Below, in pieces: positions 53,380 to 63,985 of a stretch of 64,000 nucleotides of DNA. A program made the translations under genes and the position numbers. This DNA is from Ambrosia x helenae (lineage: Eukaryota > Streptophyta > Magnoliopsida > Asterales > Asteraceae). Within the stretch, counting starts at the first letter, position 1. Every line of letters starts with the position of its first letter. The DNA lies in NCBI GenBank assembly GCA_030844895.1, contig CM061232.1:88663769-88727768 (forward strand), written 5' to 3'. The notes below the pieces were generated by a model. The model was not told the origin of the DNA. It did not search any database and saw only the letters and a program-made list of their open reading frames with translations.

Positions 53380-56300
53380 TTACTCAAAATTTATCATCTC
53401 AAGCCATGTAACCAACTGATGAAAACGGGTTTTGTCAAAAGCTTTTGTGAAGATATCTGCCTTTTGATCAGCAGTATCTATTGGCAACACCTGTATATAT
53501 CCTTTCTCGTGAGCATCGCGAATGGAGTGAATCCGAATTTCAATATGTTTGGTTTTAGAATGATCAATTGGATTCTTCACAATGTCACGACAGGCATCAT
53601 TATCAATGAAAATAGGTGTATGCATGATATTCAAACCGTAGTCCAAAAGCTGATTTTGGATCCATAACACCTGACAATAACAACTGGATGCAGCTGTGTA
53701 TTCAGCTTGAGCAGTGGAGATTGACACTGTAGTCTGCTTCTTGCTCTGCCAAGACACCAACCTGTTACCCAGAAATTGACAGCCACCAGAGATAGATTTT
53801 CTGTCAATCCTATAACCTGCATGATCACTATCAGAGAAAGCGATTAAATCAAAATTATCACTCTTAGGATACCATAAACCAAGTTTTGGTGTCCCTTTGA
53901 GGTAGCGGAAGACTCTTTTTACTGCAGTTTCATGTGATTGCTTGGGATTGGACTGAAAACGTACGCAGCATCCAACTGCCCACATGATATCTGGTCTGCT
54001 GGCTGTTAGATACATTAGTGAGCCAATCATTGATCGATATGTGTGAGGATTCACTGAAAGGCCTTGAAGATCTGGTACAAGTGTTGTTTGGGCCGCAAAA
54101 GGAGTATTGGACGGCTTGCAGTCGGTCATGTTGTATTTTGCCAGAATGTCTCTTGTATACTTGGCTTGATGGATGAGAATTCCGTCTTCTTTATGCTGAA
54201 CTTCCAAGCCTAAGAAAAACGATAATTCTCCAATCATGCTCATTTCAAATTGAGACTTCATAATGCTTTCAAATTCCCTGCACAAATTTTCATCAGTGGA
54301 GCCAAAGATAATATCGTCAACATAAATTTGAACAAGGATAGAATGTTTGTTGACTTCTTTGGTGAACAGAGTCATGTCAATCTTCCCTCTGGTGTACCCA
54401 TTCTGCAGCAAATATGAAGATAAGGTCTCATACCAAGCTCGAGGAGCTTGATGAAGTCCATAGAGAGCCTTATCCAATTTGTAGTATTTGTTGGGATGAT
54501 GAGGGTCTTCAAAGCCCGGGGGTTGACAAACGTAGACTTCTTCCTTGATCTTCCCGTACAGGAATGCACTCTTTACATCCATTTGAAAGACTTTGAAGTT
54601 CTTGTATGAGGCGCATGCCAAGAAGATACGGATGGCTTCAAGTCGAGCAACTGGAGCGAACACTTCCTCATAATCAATACCTTCCTGCTGACGAAAGCCC
54701 TGAACTACCAGACGAGCTTTGTTCTTGATCACCACACCACGTTCATCCATTTTGTTGCGAAACACCCACCTAGTTCCGATAGGATACTTCCCTTCAGGTA
54801 GATCCACAAGTTCCCAAACCTTGAGCTTTCTGAACTGAGACAGCTCATCCTGCATGGCTTCAACCCAACTTGCATCTCTGACAGCATCTTCAATGCTGAA
54901 GGGTACCGTCTGAGTTAAGAAGGCTGATAGTGCAATATTAAGCTTATCTGCCTGATTTCTAGTGAGAACACCCTCAGAGATTGGTCCAATGATGTTCTCC
55001 ACAGGATGATTCTTAGATGACTTAAATCCCATGTTTGGTTCTTCTTGAATTTGGGAAGGCAGATTAGAAAGGTGATCTACAGGACTTGATGAGCTGGATG
55101 GATCATTTGCAGACTGTTGTGCTGAAGATGTATCTTCTGAAACTGGAGTACTTTCAGGAGATGGTGTAGTTTCAACAGTTGCATCACCATTTGTGGAGTG
55201 AAGAGGAACAATTGGATCAGCTACGAGTGGAGAAAATCGGGTGGTGAAAGGTGCAGCATCGTCTTCAGAAGAGTAAAGAGTATCTTCAAGAGGAGAAGGA
55301 TCGGCTGCTTGATTGTCAGATGATTGTTCTTCAATGATACTGAAATTGTTGAAAACAACATCCATGTCAAAGAACCAGTCAGGACCGGCTCCTGTGTTAG
55401 TAGAGTTGGATTCCTGCCAATCAACATAGAAAGATTCGAGAACCATTTTGGTTTGTTTGTTGTATACTCTATAAGCCTTTTGACTTGAAGAGTATCCAAC
55501 AAAGAAGCACTCATCACCAACTGCATCAAACTTCATTATGCTCTTGTAGTTGTTAAGCAGCGTACATGAGCATCCAAACGGCCTGAAGTAGTCAATCAGA
55601 GGTTTTCTTTTAAAAAGCAATTTATAACCCGTTTTCCCGCGCGTCTTCACAGTTAAGACTCTGTTAAGAACATAACAGGCGGTATTCACAGCTTCAGCCC
55701 AGAAGATGATCGGCAGTTTGGAGTCGATTAGCATGGTTCTGGCCGCTTCAATAAGTGTACGATTCTTCCTTTCAGCAACTCCATTCTGTTGAGGAGTTCT
55801 CATAGCACTGTACTGAAGATGAATTCCTTTGTTGTTGCAGAATGTCACGAAGCTTTGATTTTTGAATTCAGTTCCGTGATCGCTTCTGATTGATCTAACT
55901 TTTGTCTTTACTATGTTCTCAATGAGAGGAACAAACAACATCAATATCTCGGCAGCTTCACTTTTGTATTCTAAGAAGTACACCCATGTAAAGCAAGAAA
56001 AATCATCTGTTATCACCAAACAATAAGACTTTTTAGCTAAACTTTTAATACTAATAGGACCGAAAAGATCCATATGCAATAGTTGAAGCGGTGAGTCTAT
56101 AGAGTTCACTGTTTTGGACTTGTGCGATTTCTTGTGTTGTTTTCCTTTGGCACATGCTAAACATTTTTCAGAAAAAGGGAATTCCTTGGAAGGAAGACCT
56201 CTGACAAGATTTAATTTTGAAAGTTTGTTAATGTTTTTAAAGTTAACATGTCCTAATCGCCTGTGCCATAACAGTGACTCTGACTCGGATGCTTTAGAAA

Positions 56301-56388
56301 GTAAACATGTCATTTGACATTCTGATTTAGCATCTCTCATATTTATCACATATGTGTTATTTTGTCTAGGAGCTTTTAGCATGATCAT
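53380..56388 (-). CDS. pol: Sirevirus integrase, reverse transcriptase and RNase H
   Basis: A 1002-codon frame is open without lesions. In order: the integrase zinc region (LLWHRRLGHVNFKN ... CLACAKGKQ); the integrase core with D in VITDDFS, D in RSDHGTEF (about 55863-55885) and E in NGVAERKNRTL; an acidic Ser-rich linker; RT starting near GTRWVFRNKMDERG with QMDVKSAFLYG and the catalytic IYVDDIIFGS (about 54306-54330); and RNase H with FSDSDHAG, STAQAEYTA and TKHIEIRIHSIRD. It ends WLEMINFE. This is a typical copia order, integrase before RT. The frame starts just after an in-frame TGA near 56405 that separates it from the protease part. With that stop, the piece alone may not be made unless by reinitiation. 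Confidence 0.9.
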   Translation of the reverse strand: MIMLKAPRQNNTYVINMRDAKSECQMTCLLSKASESESLLWHRRLGHVNFKNINKLSKLNLVRGLPSKEFPFSEKCLACAKGKQHKKSHKSKTVNSIDSPLQLLHMDLFGPISIKSLAKKSYCLVITDDFSCFTWVYFLEYKSEAAEILMLFVPLIENIVKTKVRSIRSDHGTEFKNQSFVTFCNNKGIHLQYSAMRTPQQNGVAERKNRTLIEAARTMLIDSKLPIIFWAEAVNTACYVLNRVLTVKTRGKTGYKLLFKRKPLIDYFRPFGCSCTLLNNYKSIMKFDAVGDECFFVGYSSSQKAYRVYNKQTKMVLESFYVDWQESNSTNTGAGPDWFFDMDVVFNNFSIIEEQSSDNQAADPSPLEDTLYSSEDDAAPFTTRFSPLVADPIVPLHSTNGDATVETTPSPESTPVSEDTSSAQQSANDPSSSSSPVDHLSNLPSQIQEEPNMGFKSSKNHPVENIIGPISEGVLTRNQADKLNIALSAFLTQTVPFSIEDAVRDASWVEAMQDELSQFRKLKVWELVDLPEGKYPIGTRWVFRNKMDERGVVIKNKARLVVQGFRQQEGIDYEEVFAPVARLEAIRIFLACASYKNFKVFQMDVKSAFLYGKIKEEVYVCQPPGFEDPHHPNKYYKLDKALYGLHQAPRAWYETLSSYLLQNGYTRGKIDMTLFTKEVNKHSILVQIYVDDIIFGSTDENLCREFESIMKSQFEMSMIGELSFFLGLEVQHKEDGILIHQAKYTRDILAKYNMTDCKPSNTPFAAQTTLVPDLQGLSVNPHTYRSMIGSLMYLTASRPDIMWAVGCCVRFQSNPKQSHETAVKRVFRYLKGTPKLGLWYPKSDNFDLIAFSDSDHAGYRIDRKSISGGCQFLGNRLVSWQSKKQTTVSISTAQAEYTAASSCYCQVLWIQNQLLDYGLNIMHTPIFIDNDACRDIVKNPIDHSKTKHIEIRIHSIRDAHEKGYIQVLPIDTADQKADIFTKAFDKTRFHQLVTWLEMINFE

Positions 56389-56769
56389 ATTGGTGGGCGG
56401 AATGAATCAAGGTTTCAGAAAGATGCACTCCATGTCATTGAATAACACAGATATTCCTTTGTCGCAGACTTGTGACACGCTCAACAGGTTGTAGCACAAT
56501 TCTGGAACATAATTCACATCTTCTAACGTCAGTGCGTCAGAGACCACATCTCCTATTCCTACAATCTTTCCGCCCTTTTCATTTCCGGCGAAGGCAACGA
56601 ACTCTCCATCAATAAATCTATAGTTCTTGAGAAGTTCCTTTAGACCAGTCATGTGTCTAGAAGCCCCGCTATCAACATGCCATAGATATCTCATCAGTGC
56701 GATCAGCCATTTCTGTAACTTATTCTGAAATACAAAAGAAAAACACAGGAAATACACATATAAATACAA
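56389..56769 (-). pseudogene. Sirevirus protease segment
   Basis: The frame contains WHVDSGASRHMTG, the aspartic protease active-site motif of copia elements, then the FAGNEKGGKIVGIGDV and LCYNLLSVSQVCDKG blocks that precede integrase. It is in the same frame as pol, from which it is separated by one TGA near 56405. Upstream, the boundary with gag is a stop (56807-56805) followed by an acceptor-like TTTTGTATTTCAG near 56718, so this part may normally be joined by splicing or recoding. The active-site residues are intact. Confidence 0.75.
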
Positions 56770-56804
56770 GAGACTCTATGTACAATCACGACTCAAACCT
56801 TTAC

Positions 56805-58718
56805 TTAGTTGACTTTGGGAATCCAGGTTTGGTTTAGTTTTGATCTATCGTGATTTTCACCCAAAACTGACTCTTGTCTTTTCAAAATTTTTGTGGTTTT
56901 ATCAAAGATTTTTACTGTTTCTTGAAGGTTTTTAATCTGATCAGAAAGACAGTTTAGTGCTTTGACATCACTGAATTTTAAATGACATGTTTTAACACAT
57001 GACCCTCATTTCCACATCTAAAGCATTTTGAGTGCTTTGGCTTGATCTTTGGAGAGGGTCTGGATGATGATGGTTGTGATGCTCTTCTCTTGATCTTGCT
57101 TGAGCATGAGCTTTCACTGGAACATGGTTCATCAATGTTGTTGTTGCTTGATTCCTCATTTGTGTTGCATTCTGGCTCGCTAATGTCACTTTCTGTATCA
57201 CTCTGTGATTCTTCAGGAATTGTGTTATCTGTTTCACTTTGTGATTCTTCAGAACATGACATATCTGTTGATGATGGAGTAAACTCTGGAATTTCATCAG
57301 TAAGAAATTTTCCAAACCTGTTTCTTTTTAGTTCTGGTACAAACGGAGATGGTCTATATACATTTTCATTATCAGAGAATGCATCATTAAGATCAACACA
57401 AACTGGCATGACATTGTCAACACAAATATCTGAGCGTTTGATAGGATTCTTCCTATCATCAGGGTCCACAACGCCCTTTAAATTAAGTTTAGAAGTTAAT
57501 GTAGTACAGTCATCCGGCCTAGATAAACTATTACAGTTATCCATCCTAGATAAACTATTACAATCATCCAGTTTAGTTAAGTTATTACATTCATCCGAAT
57601 TCAAAATAGTTTTAGACTTGTCATGACTCCAGATGAACCAATTCACTGTAGAGTAATTGGCACCTGGGTGACCTAACCCCATCGTTTGTCCACCACAACT
57701 CTCATCATCGTCCACCTGATCCTGTTGGGTCATATCTGCACTGCTTTTACTTATATTAGAGTTTGACTCAGATTTGTCACATTGTTTTTCAAAAAGATCA
57801 TTTTTTGGATGTGGTTTTGGAATGGGTATATATTCACTTTTGCTCAAAGGTAAAAATAGAGATTTTACAATTCCCTTTTTATCCTTATACCCAATTCCAT
57901 CTTTGACGAATGATTTCCTTGAACAATCAAGGATATCTGTATGAGCATGCTTGCTTACATTCCATTTGTCCACAACAATTTGGAGATGATTTGTTTCATT
58001 TCTAGATATTTCTAGTTTTTCTGTTAAGTCATTTATTAAAAAATCTTTTCTGAGAACAAATTCTTTTAGAGTTTGCATTTCAGCTATTGTTGCATTTAAC
58101 TTTCGCTGATATGCTAACTCATTTTCTTTCATTTCAGTGTTGATTTTTTGGATGTCATCCATTTCTCTTAAAAATTTTCCTATTGTGGGACAAACAGTAA
58201 GCAACAGCTGTAACACACCTTGGTGAGCACAGCTTTGATTTTATTTCAAGAGGAATACTTACCAGATCTCTCTCCTCAATTGTCTTGGGCACGCTCTGCA
58301 GCTTCTCATTTGCTTTGCTGGTGGAGGTCTTCTCAGCCACGAGTGCTTCCTCAGACTCCACTTCTTTTCCTTTATCGGCCACTAGCACTCCTTTCAGACC
58401 TGCATTCTCCAGCGCTCCATTCTTTGGCATCTTCGCAGACGGCCCTTCCAGAGAGTTCACGCCGTGTGTGGATTTGGTGCAGATTTTGGCCATCAAAGCC
58501 TTGTTTACATCAGCTTCAACCGCTGCAGCCTCCTCTCCCCAGTCAAAGTCCTCAACCACCAACGCCTTCTGCTGATTTGCTTCCCTTCCATCAGTTATGG
58601 CCACCATCCTTTTTGCCGGCTTGATCTCTGCTTGACTTAGAGTGGGGCACTCATACTTGAAGTGCCCAAGAGTCTTGCAGTTGTAACATCTGATCTTAGA
58701 CTTATCAAAGCCCGCTTT
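56805..58718 (-). pseudogene. gag: Sirevirus gag, 5'-truncated by E3 and frameshifted
   Basis: Minus strand from the E3 junction: zinc knuckle CYNCKTLGHFKYEC (about 58695-58654), an acidic/Ala-rich part to 58155, then, after a frameshift near 58170, a Glu/Lys-rich helix (58130-57960), GIGYKDKKGIV, an Asp/Ser/Asn-rich part with short repeats of DDCNSLSR type (57600-57500), and a second knuckle start CFRCGNEGH (about 57030-57000), where another frame break falls on the last metal-binding position. The frame then continues as a helical tail ending TWIPKVN at the TAA 56807-56805. Gag in Sireviruses is unusually long, which agrees with this. The capsid start is outside the window. Confidence 0.82.
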
Positions 58719-60246
58719 TGTAACACCCCAACCGATGGCGGAAACATCGGGATGTCACGTATTGATGATTGTTCAGTAGCTCATGGTGAATAATAATTTC
58801 CATTAGATAATTTAAATGGATTACATACACTTGTTCTAGAATTTGTACATCAAATTTGAATAAAACTATACACATATCTTTAAGCATCAATTCAAATCTT
58901 CAAGCAAATAGAACCTGAAACATGTTAAGTTGAAAATATTTTGGGTCAACAAAAGTTGGTGAGAATTACATAGGTTTTTGATAATTGAGTAAAAATGATG
59001 TGCAATTCATGTGTCATGTCAATCTAGTCCATATGTGAGAACATACTAGAAATAAATCGAGTGCATAACCAACCCTGATGACTGTTATAAAATGATACAT
59101 ACCATACGCTCATGGTCCACTTGAATATGTTATACGATAACAAACACCCACGCTACCTTTGTAGGAGGCACGTATCCGGGTGGGATTGTCAGTCCAATAG
59201 ATCTATCAATGTTTACCGCCGGCTTGTACGGAGTTAATGATTATGCTAGAATGGTGCTTACTCTAATCATGCTCAAGACATAATGCAACATAGAAAACAC
59301 ATAGACACATTGATGATTGAATTGCATAAATGATGTGGTAACATGTTTCACCCCAAAAACGGTGATAAATAGAAAAGGGGCTATGTAAAACTCACCTTGA
59401 CAAAATGTTATATCTGTTGAGAAATTTGGATAATTGTGTTGACCAAATGTATCAAGTATCACCCTATAATAAAATAATAAATATGTCTAAGTCTATCGAG
59501 TCTACAAATGTATAAGTTTCTAGGGCTTCGATTTGGGATAATTGCTCGTTTGATTAATATTAAAAATATTCGCCAATTGAAAGAAATTTAGTAAATAAAT
59601 AACTAAAAATCTTTTTATGAAATTTAAATTTAGGATGATCACAATAATGTGTTTAAAGTATAAAAATAATTTTTTATAAAATTATTTTCTTTAAAATAGA
59701 TTATTAAATCTATTTATTACAAATTGTCAACTTTAACTTTAATAATTTAAAAATACTAAAATCAAAGAATTATTAGTTTAAAATTTATATTTCTGTTCTA
59801 AATGATCAGAAATAATTTCTATAAAATTTTGGTGTAAAAATATTAAAAATTGAATTTATTATGATTTAATTATGATTAAAACTAACAGAAATTGATTTAA
59901 AATATTAAATAAATGATTTTTCTGAAATAAAAATCATTTCAGAAAAGTTTATTGTCATATAAACTTAGAATAATTTTTGTGGAAATTAATAAGATCGTTT
60001 TGATATTTTTATAGAATTTTATAAATAAAATGGAATAAACTTGATTTATTTATTATATATAATAAATAAATAAATTTTGAAAACTAAAAATTGTAGGTGA
60101 AGCATTTATATCAGATTAACACAAGATAGTTTTTGTAGAATTTTTAAAAGTGTTTTAGTATTTTAAAAATGAATTTTTTTTAAAAAAATATATATATTTG
60201 AGTAAGTTTGTTTGTCAAAGAAAACAATCAAACAAAAAAATAAAAG

Positions 60247-60315
60247 TGCTCTACCCGGGGTTCGAACCCGAGTCAATCCCAAACACACACAAGCACCAAA
60301 CCAGCTAAGCTATGT
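60247..60315 (-). other. tRNA-like block, minus strand, in the E3 LTR centre
   Basis: Minus strand TAGCTTAGCTGG (60312-60301) fits the A box, and GGGTTCGAACCC (60269-60258) contains a B box and is itself palindromic. The acceptor stem is absent. Position and orientation match 2255-2320 in E1. Confidence 0.6.
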
Positions 60316-60636
60316 TGATCACTTGTTCTATATCCAACCCTTAATTTATAAAAAAACCTCTCCTTAAAAGCTGTTACTGCTCGCTGCTTGCAAACAGACG
60401 CGTGAACAGCTTCCTTCCCTTGATTTGGCTTTAGTTTTTAACCCAATTTATGGAAATATTTGACTAAATTCTTTTCGTGACATGTAAGTGACTGTATATA
60501 CGCGTATTATACATAATACTCGGCCAAAACATTCCAATAATATACCAATCATACGCGTATATATACTTGGTATGTGCAGAAATTCAAATTCGTGTTTATA
60601 GAAGGTTTTGACTCAATTAATCTCGCATCTATACCC

Positions 60637-60644
60637 TATAAAAG
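60637..60644 (+). promoter_or_regulatory. TATA box of the E3 LTR
   Basis: TATAAAAG in the context ACCCTATAAAAGCC, in the single-copy centre of the inverted repeat. Confidence 0.65.
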
Positions 60645-60947
60645 CCGACTAAGAGAACCCCTATAACATACTGCACATACAAACACCAAATCATTCGTAT
60701 TCGATGCACTAAGGTCCATGTTTTTTACGTTTGAATCATACGACATTAGGTATGTACCTGTTTTAATTCGTAGTTGGTATAGAGTCGATTTGGGGTATAG
60801 ATCATTAGCCCCATCGTTTCAATTATGATCAGTATCCAATTGTTACGATTATAAATCTAGGGCTCGTAATGATGAATTTGGGGAAGAACATTGTTTCAGC
60901 GTATGATATATATATTAAACAAACTGGAATCAAACACAACCACTGAT

Positions 60948-61010
60948 GTAGATCAAGTGGTTGTGTTGTTGCTTTGATAACGAATTGGCGCGGGTTCGAT
61001 TCCCTGCTGC
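60948..61010 (+). other. tRNA-like block, plus strand, in the E3 LTR centre
   Basis: TAGATCAAGTGG (60949-60960) resembles an A box, and GGTTCGATTCC (60993-61003) is an exact B box. It matches the place of 2948-3012 in E1. Confidence 0.6.
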
Positions 61011-61867
61011 CACAACTTTTTTGTTTTGTTTGATTGTTTTCTTTGACAAACAAACTTACTCAAATATATATATTTTTTTTAAAAAAATTCATTTTTAAAA
61101 TAATAAAACACTTTTAAAAATTCTACAAAAACTATCTTGTGTTAATCTGATATAAATGCTTCACCTACAATTTTTAGTTTTCAAAATTTATTTATTTATT
61201 ATATATAATAAATAAATCAAGTTTATTCCATTTTATTTATAAAATTCTATAAAAATATCAAAACGATCTTATTAATTTCCACAAAAATTATTCTAAGTTT
61301 ATATGACAATAAACTTTTCTGAAATGATTTTTATTTCAGAAAAAATCATTTATTTAATATTTTAAATCAATTTTTGTTAGTTTTAATCATAATTAAATCA
61401 TAATAAATTCAATTTTTAATATTTTTACACCAAAATTTTATAGAAATTATTTCTGATCATTTAGAACAGAAATATAAATTTTAAACTAATAATTCTTTGA
61501 TTTTAGTATTTTTAAATTATTAAAGTTAAAGTTGACAATTTGTAATAAATAGATTTAATAATCTATTTTAAAGAAAATAATTTTATAAAAAAATTATTTT
61601 TATACTTTAAACACATTATTGTGATCATCCTAAATTTAAATTTCATAAAAAGATTTTTAGTTATTTATTTACTAAATTTCTTTCAATTGGCGAATATTTT
61701 TAATATTAATCAAACGAGCAATTATCCCAAATCGAAGCCCTAGAAACTTATACATTTGTAGACTCGATAGACTTAGACATATTTATTATTTTATTATAGG
61801 GTGATACTTGATACATTTGGTCAACACAATTATCCAAATTTCTCAACAGATATAACATTTTGTCAAG

Positions 61868-62348
61868 GTGAGTTTTACATAGCCCCTTTTCTATTTATCA
61901 CCGTTTTTGGGGTGAAACATGTTACCACGTCATTTATGCAATTCAATCATCAATGTGTCTATGTGTTTTCTATGTTGCATTATGTCTTGAGCATGATTAG
62001 AGTAAGCACCATTCTAGCATAATCATTAACTTCGTACAAGCCGGCGGTAAACATTGATAGATCTATTGGACTGACAATCCCACCCGGATACGTGCCTCCT
62101 ACAAAGGTAGCGTGGGTGTTTGTTATCGTATAACATATTCAAGTGGACCATGAGCGTATGGTATGTATCATTTTATAACAGTCATCAGGGTTGGTTATGC
62201 ACTCGATTTATTTCTAGTATGTTCTCACATATGGACTAGATTGACATGACACATGAATTGCACATCATTTTTACTCAATTATCAAAAACCTATGTAATTC
62301 TCACCAACTTTTGTTGACCCAAAATATTTTCAACTTAACATGTTTCAG
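61868..62348 (+). other. Candidate intron inside the E3 LTR (481 nt)
   Basis: Donor TCAAG|GTGAGTTT at 61868, branch-like CTTAAC, acceptor CATGTTTCAG|GTTCT ending at 62348. The inverted left arm carries the same sites on the minus strand. Confidence 0.5.
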
Positions 62349-62544
62349 GTTCTATTTGCTTGAAGATTTGAATTGATGCTTGAAGATATGTGTATAGTTT
62401 TATTCAAATTTGATGTACAAATTCTAGAACAAGTGTATGTAATCCATTTAAATTATCTAATGGAAATTATTATTCACCATGAGCTACTGAACAATCATCA
62501 ATACGTGACATCCCGATGTTTCCGCCATCGGTTGGGGTGTTACA

Positions 62545-63089
62545 GATTGGTATCAGAGCCATGGTTATAGGGAATTAGGTTATTAGAAAAATAATCTAGT
62601 CTATAACCATAGGATTTAAGAAGTACTTGCTTCTTTTACTTGCTATTCTCTATCTTCCTCCTACCTCTTATCCCTACTTTCATCCCTACAAGAAGGTTGC
62701 TCTCCGTCAGTGGATCTACTCTTAGACTAATAGGACAAATTCCTCAGGTTTAACCTGAACTACCTTGAGATCTAGTCGAAGTTCTGGATTTTAATAACGA
62801 ACACGTGCAATCTGGAAGGGTGAACGCCTGTATTCTGAGTCTTCTGTCTGGGCTGGCATTGCGCATATATCCCAATCAGACGAGGGACCCGGATGCCTAC
62901 CTGGGAATTCTCGGGATGAGTGTTCACTTATAGGCTAAAGCATGTCTTCATATGTTATTAGAATCTGGAGTCTTTGATAAGTCAACGTTTTCGTTTATTC
63001 GTTTTAATTAATGAATAAATGATTACATTCCTTATATCACCTCATTCATTTCATGCCACATTGAACCTTCATTGTGTCCCTTACGGATC
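62545..63089 (+). other. PBS and leader of E3
   Basis: TGGTATCAGAGC at 62548-62559 is the initiator tRNA-Met PBS. The leader up to the gag ATG is close to that of E2 (28512-29050). No gene in it. Confidence 0.85.
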
Positions 63090-63356
63090 ATGTCTCCACG
63101 TCGTAGCACTCGCAATAACAGTGGTGAAAACCAAGAGGAAAGTAACAACAACCACAACACCAACCACAACAACAACAAAAACAACAAAGGTGTTGATGCC
63201 CGACTGGCTGCGATTATCCACAACCCTGCTCAGGTTACTAATCCTAATCGTCCTGGTAATTTCAACTATGGTCAATGCTATGAATGTGGAAACCCAAATC
63301 ACTACCGTAACCGATGCCCTAAACTAAACCGAGATCAAGACCCTCCAGCTACTTAA
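63090..63356 (+). CDS. Mini-gag of E3: N-terminus fused to the last zinc knuckle
   Basis: From ATG 63090 (MSPRRSTRNNSG) to TAA 63356 the ORF has 88 codons. Its first half (Asn/His-rich, then GVDARLAAII) matches the N-terminus of E1 gag. Its second half (NPAQVTNPN, then CYECGNPNHYRNRC and the tail) matches the C-terminus. About 280 codons covering the whole capsid and the first zinc knuckle are missing, and the deletion keeps the frame. The product would be a small basic RNA-binding protein that cannot form particles by itself. The frame may be preserved by chance or because the nucleocapsid part is useful. No lesion is seen. Confidence 0.7.
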   Translation: MSPRRSTRNNSGENQEESNNNHNTNHNNNKNNKGVDARLAAIIHNPAQVTNPNRPGNFNYGQCYECGNPNHYRNRCPKLNRDQDPPAT

Positions 63357-63537
63357 CAGCAAGTACCACCATTTAAATGTTGTATGCTTTTAATTCTATG
63401 TAATGGCGCTTTTGATTCAAGTAATAAATTCAAGTATTATCATAACATCTGTGTGCATGCTTGTTTGAATGTGAACTAATTGCTATATCTATAATCATAC
63501 TTGCTTACTTGTACAACAATTAGTTGACTACCAAACA

Positions 63538-63655
63538 ATCTACTCAACGATTGGTGGAGGTCATCATGTCTTTCCAACAGTCGGGGAGAGGCCCTACCAC
63601 CTGCTCAACGACTGGTGGAGACTATCAGACCTGCTCAACAATCGGTAGAGTCATA
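63538..63655 (+). repeat. 30-bp minisatellite in E3
   Basis: Four units of the same 30-bp repeat as in E1 and E2, with GTCGGGGAGAGG having one extra G that shifts the frame. Confidence 0.85.
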
Positions 63656-63950
63656 GAGAGACGCAAAACCCTAATGTAAGGTAAATGGGTGATTACGGTC
63701 CGGAACGTAATCATGAATTTACAGGTACGTTAAGGTGGTGTGAAATGCTATCAAGATTTTCGGTAGTTAACCAAATGTAAACTCTAGATGTCTAGTAGTT
63801 CATTTAGTAAATCAACTCACACGTAACACGCCGCTTACCCACATCATTCGAGACAGATTATTCTATTCATGTCGTGCCTTAACACAAACATTCACCAGGT
63901 CACACTTGTCCCAATTTCGATCCAATCCCCTTTAACCCTGTGTTTTCAAC

Positions 63951-63985
63951 AACTTCGGGACGAAGTTTCCAAAAGTAGGGGAGAC
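63951..63985 (+). promoter_or_regulatory. Hairpin plus polypurine tract of E3
   Basis: AACTTCG-GGA-CGAAGTT then AAAAGTAGGGGAGAC (63971-63985), directly before the LTR start at 63986. Confidence 0.85.

Larger units (their letters stand above)
48373..58718 (-). mobile_element. Sirevirus-type Ty1/copia element, 5' end cut by E3
   Basis: Minus-strand order is: gag (58718-56805), protease (56769-56407), integrase-RT-RNase H (56388-53380), a long spacer, an env-position ORF (51539-48876) and the 3' LTR (48837 to about 48373). A large gag and an additional ORF after pol are features of Sireviruses (SIRE/Maximus). The 5' LTR and gag start lie beyond the E3 insertion, outside the window. Few lesions are present, so the element is only moderately old. 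Confidence 0.88.
58719..62544. repeat. Large inverted repeat forming the 5' LTR of E3
   Basis: The left arm (58719 to about 60243) is the near-identical reverse complement of the right arm (about 61018 to 62544). For example the 73-codon frames at 59462-59241 and 61801-62022 translate identically. The arms are about 1.52 kb each and correspond to the 3' 60 percent of the family LTR. The 770-bp centre (60244-61017) is single copy and holds two tRNA-like blocks and a TATA box. Both ends read TGTAACACCCCAACC outward. Confidence 0.92.

Noticed and set aside
57042..57626. 194-codon plus-strand ORF
   Set aside because: It is a shadow opposite the Asp/Ser-rich part of the Sirevirus gag.
59241..59462. 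73-aa ORF with an identical copy at 61801-62022
   Set aside because: Identity is explained by the inverted repeat of the E3 LTR. The frame is in U5-like sequence and contains no domain.
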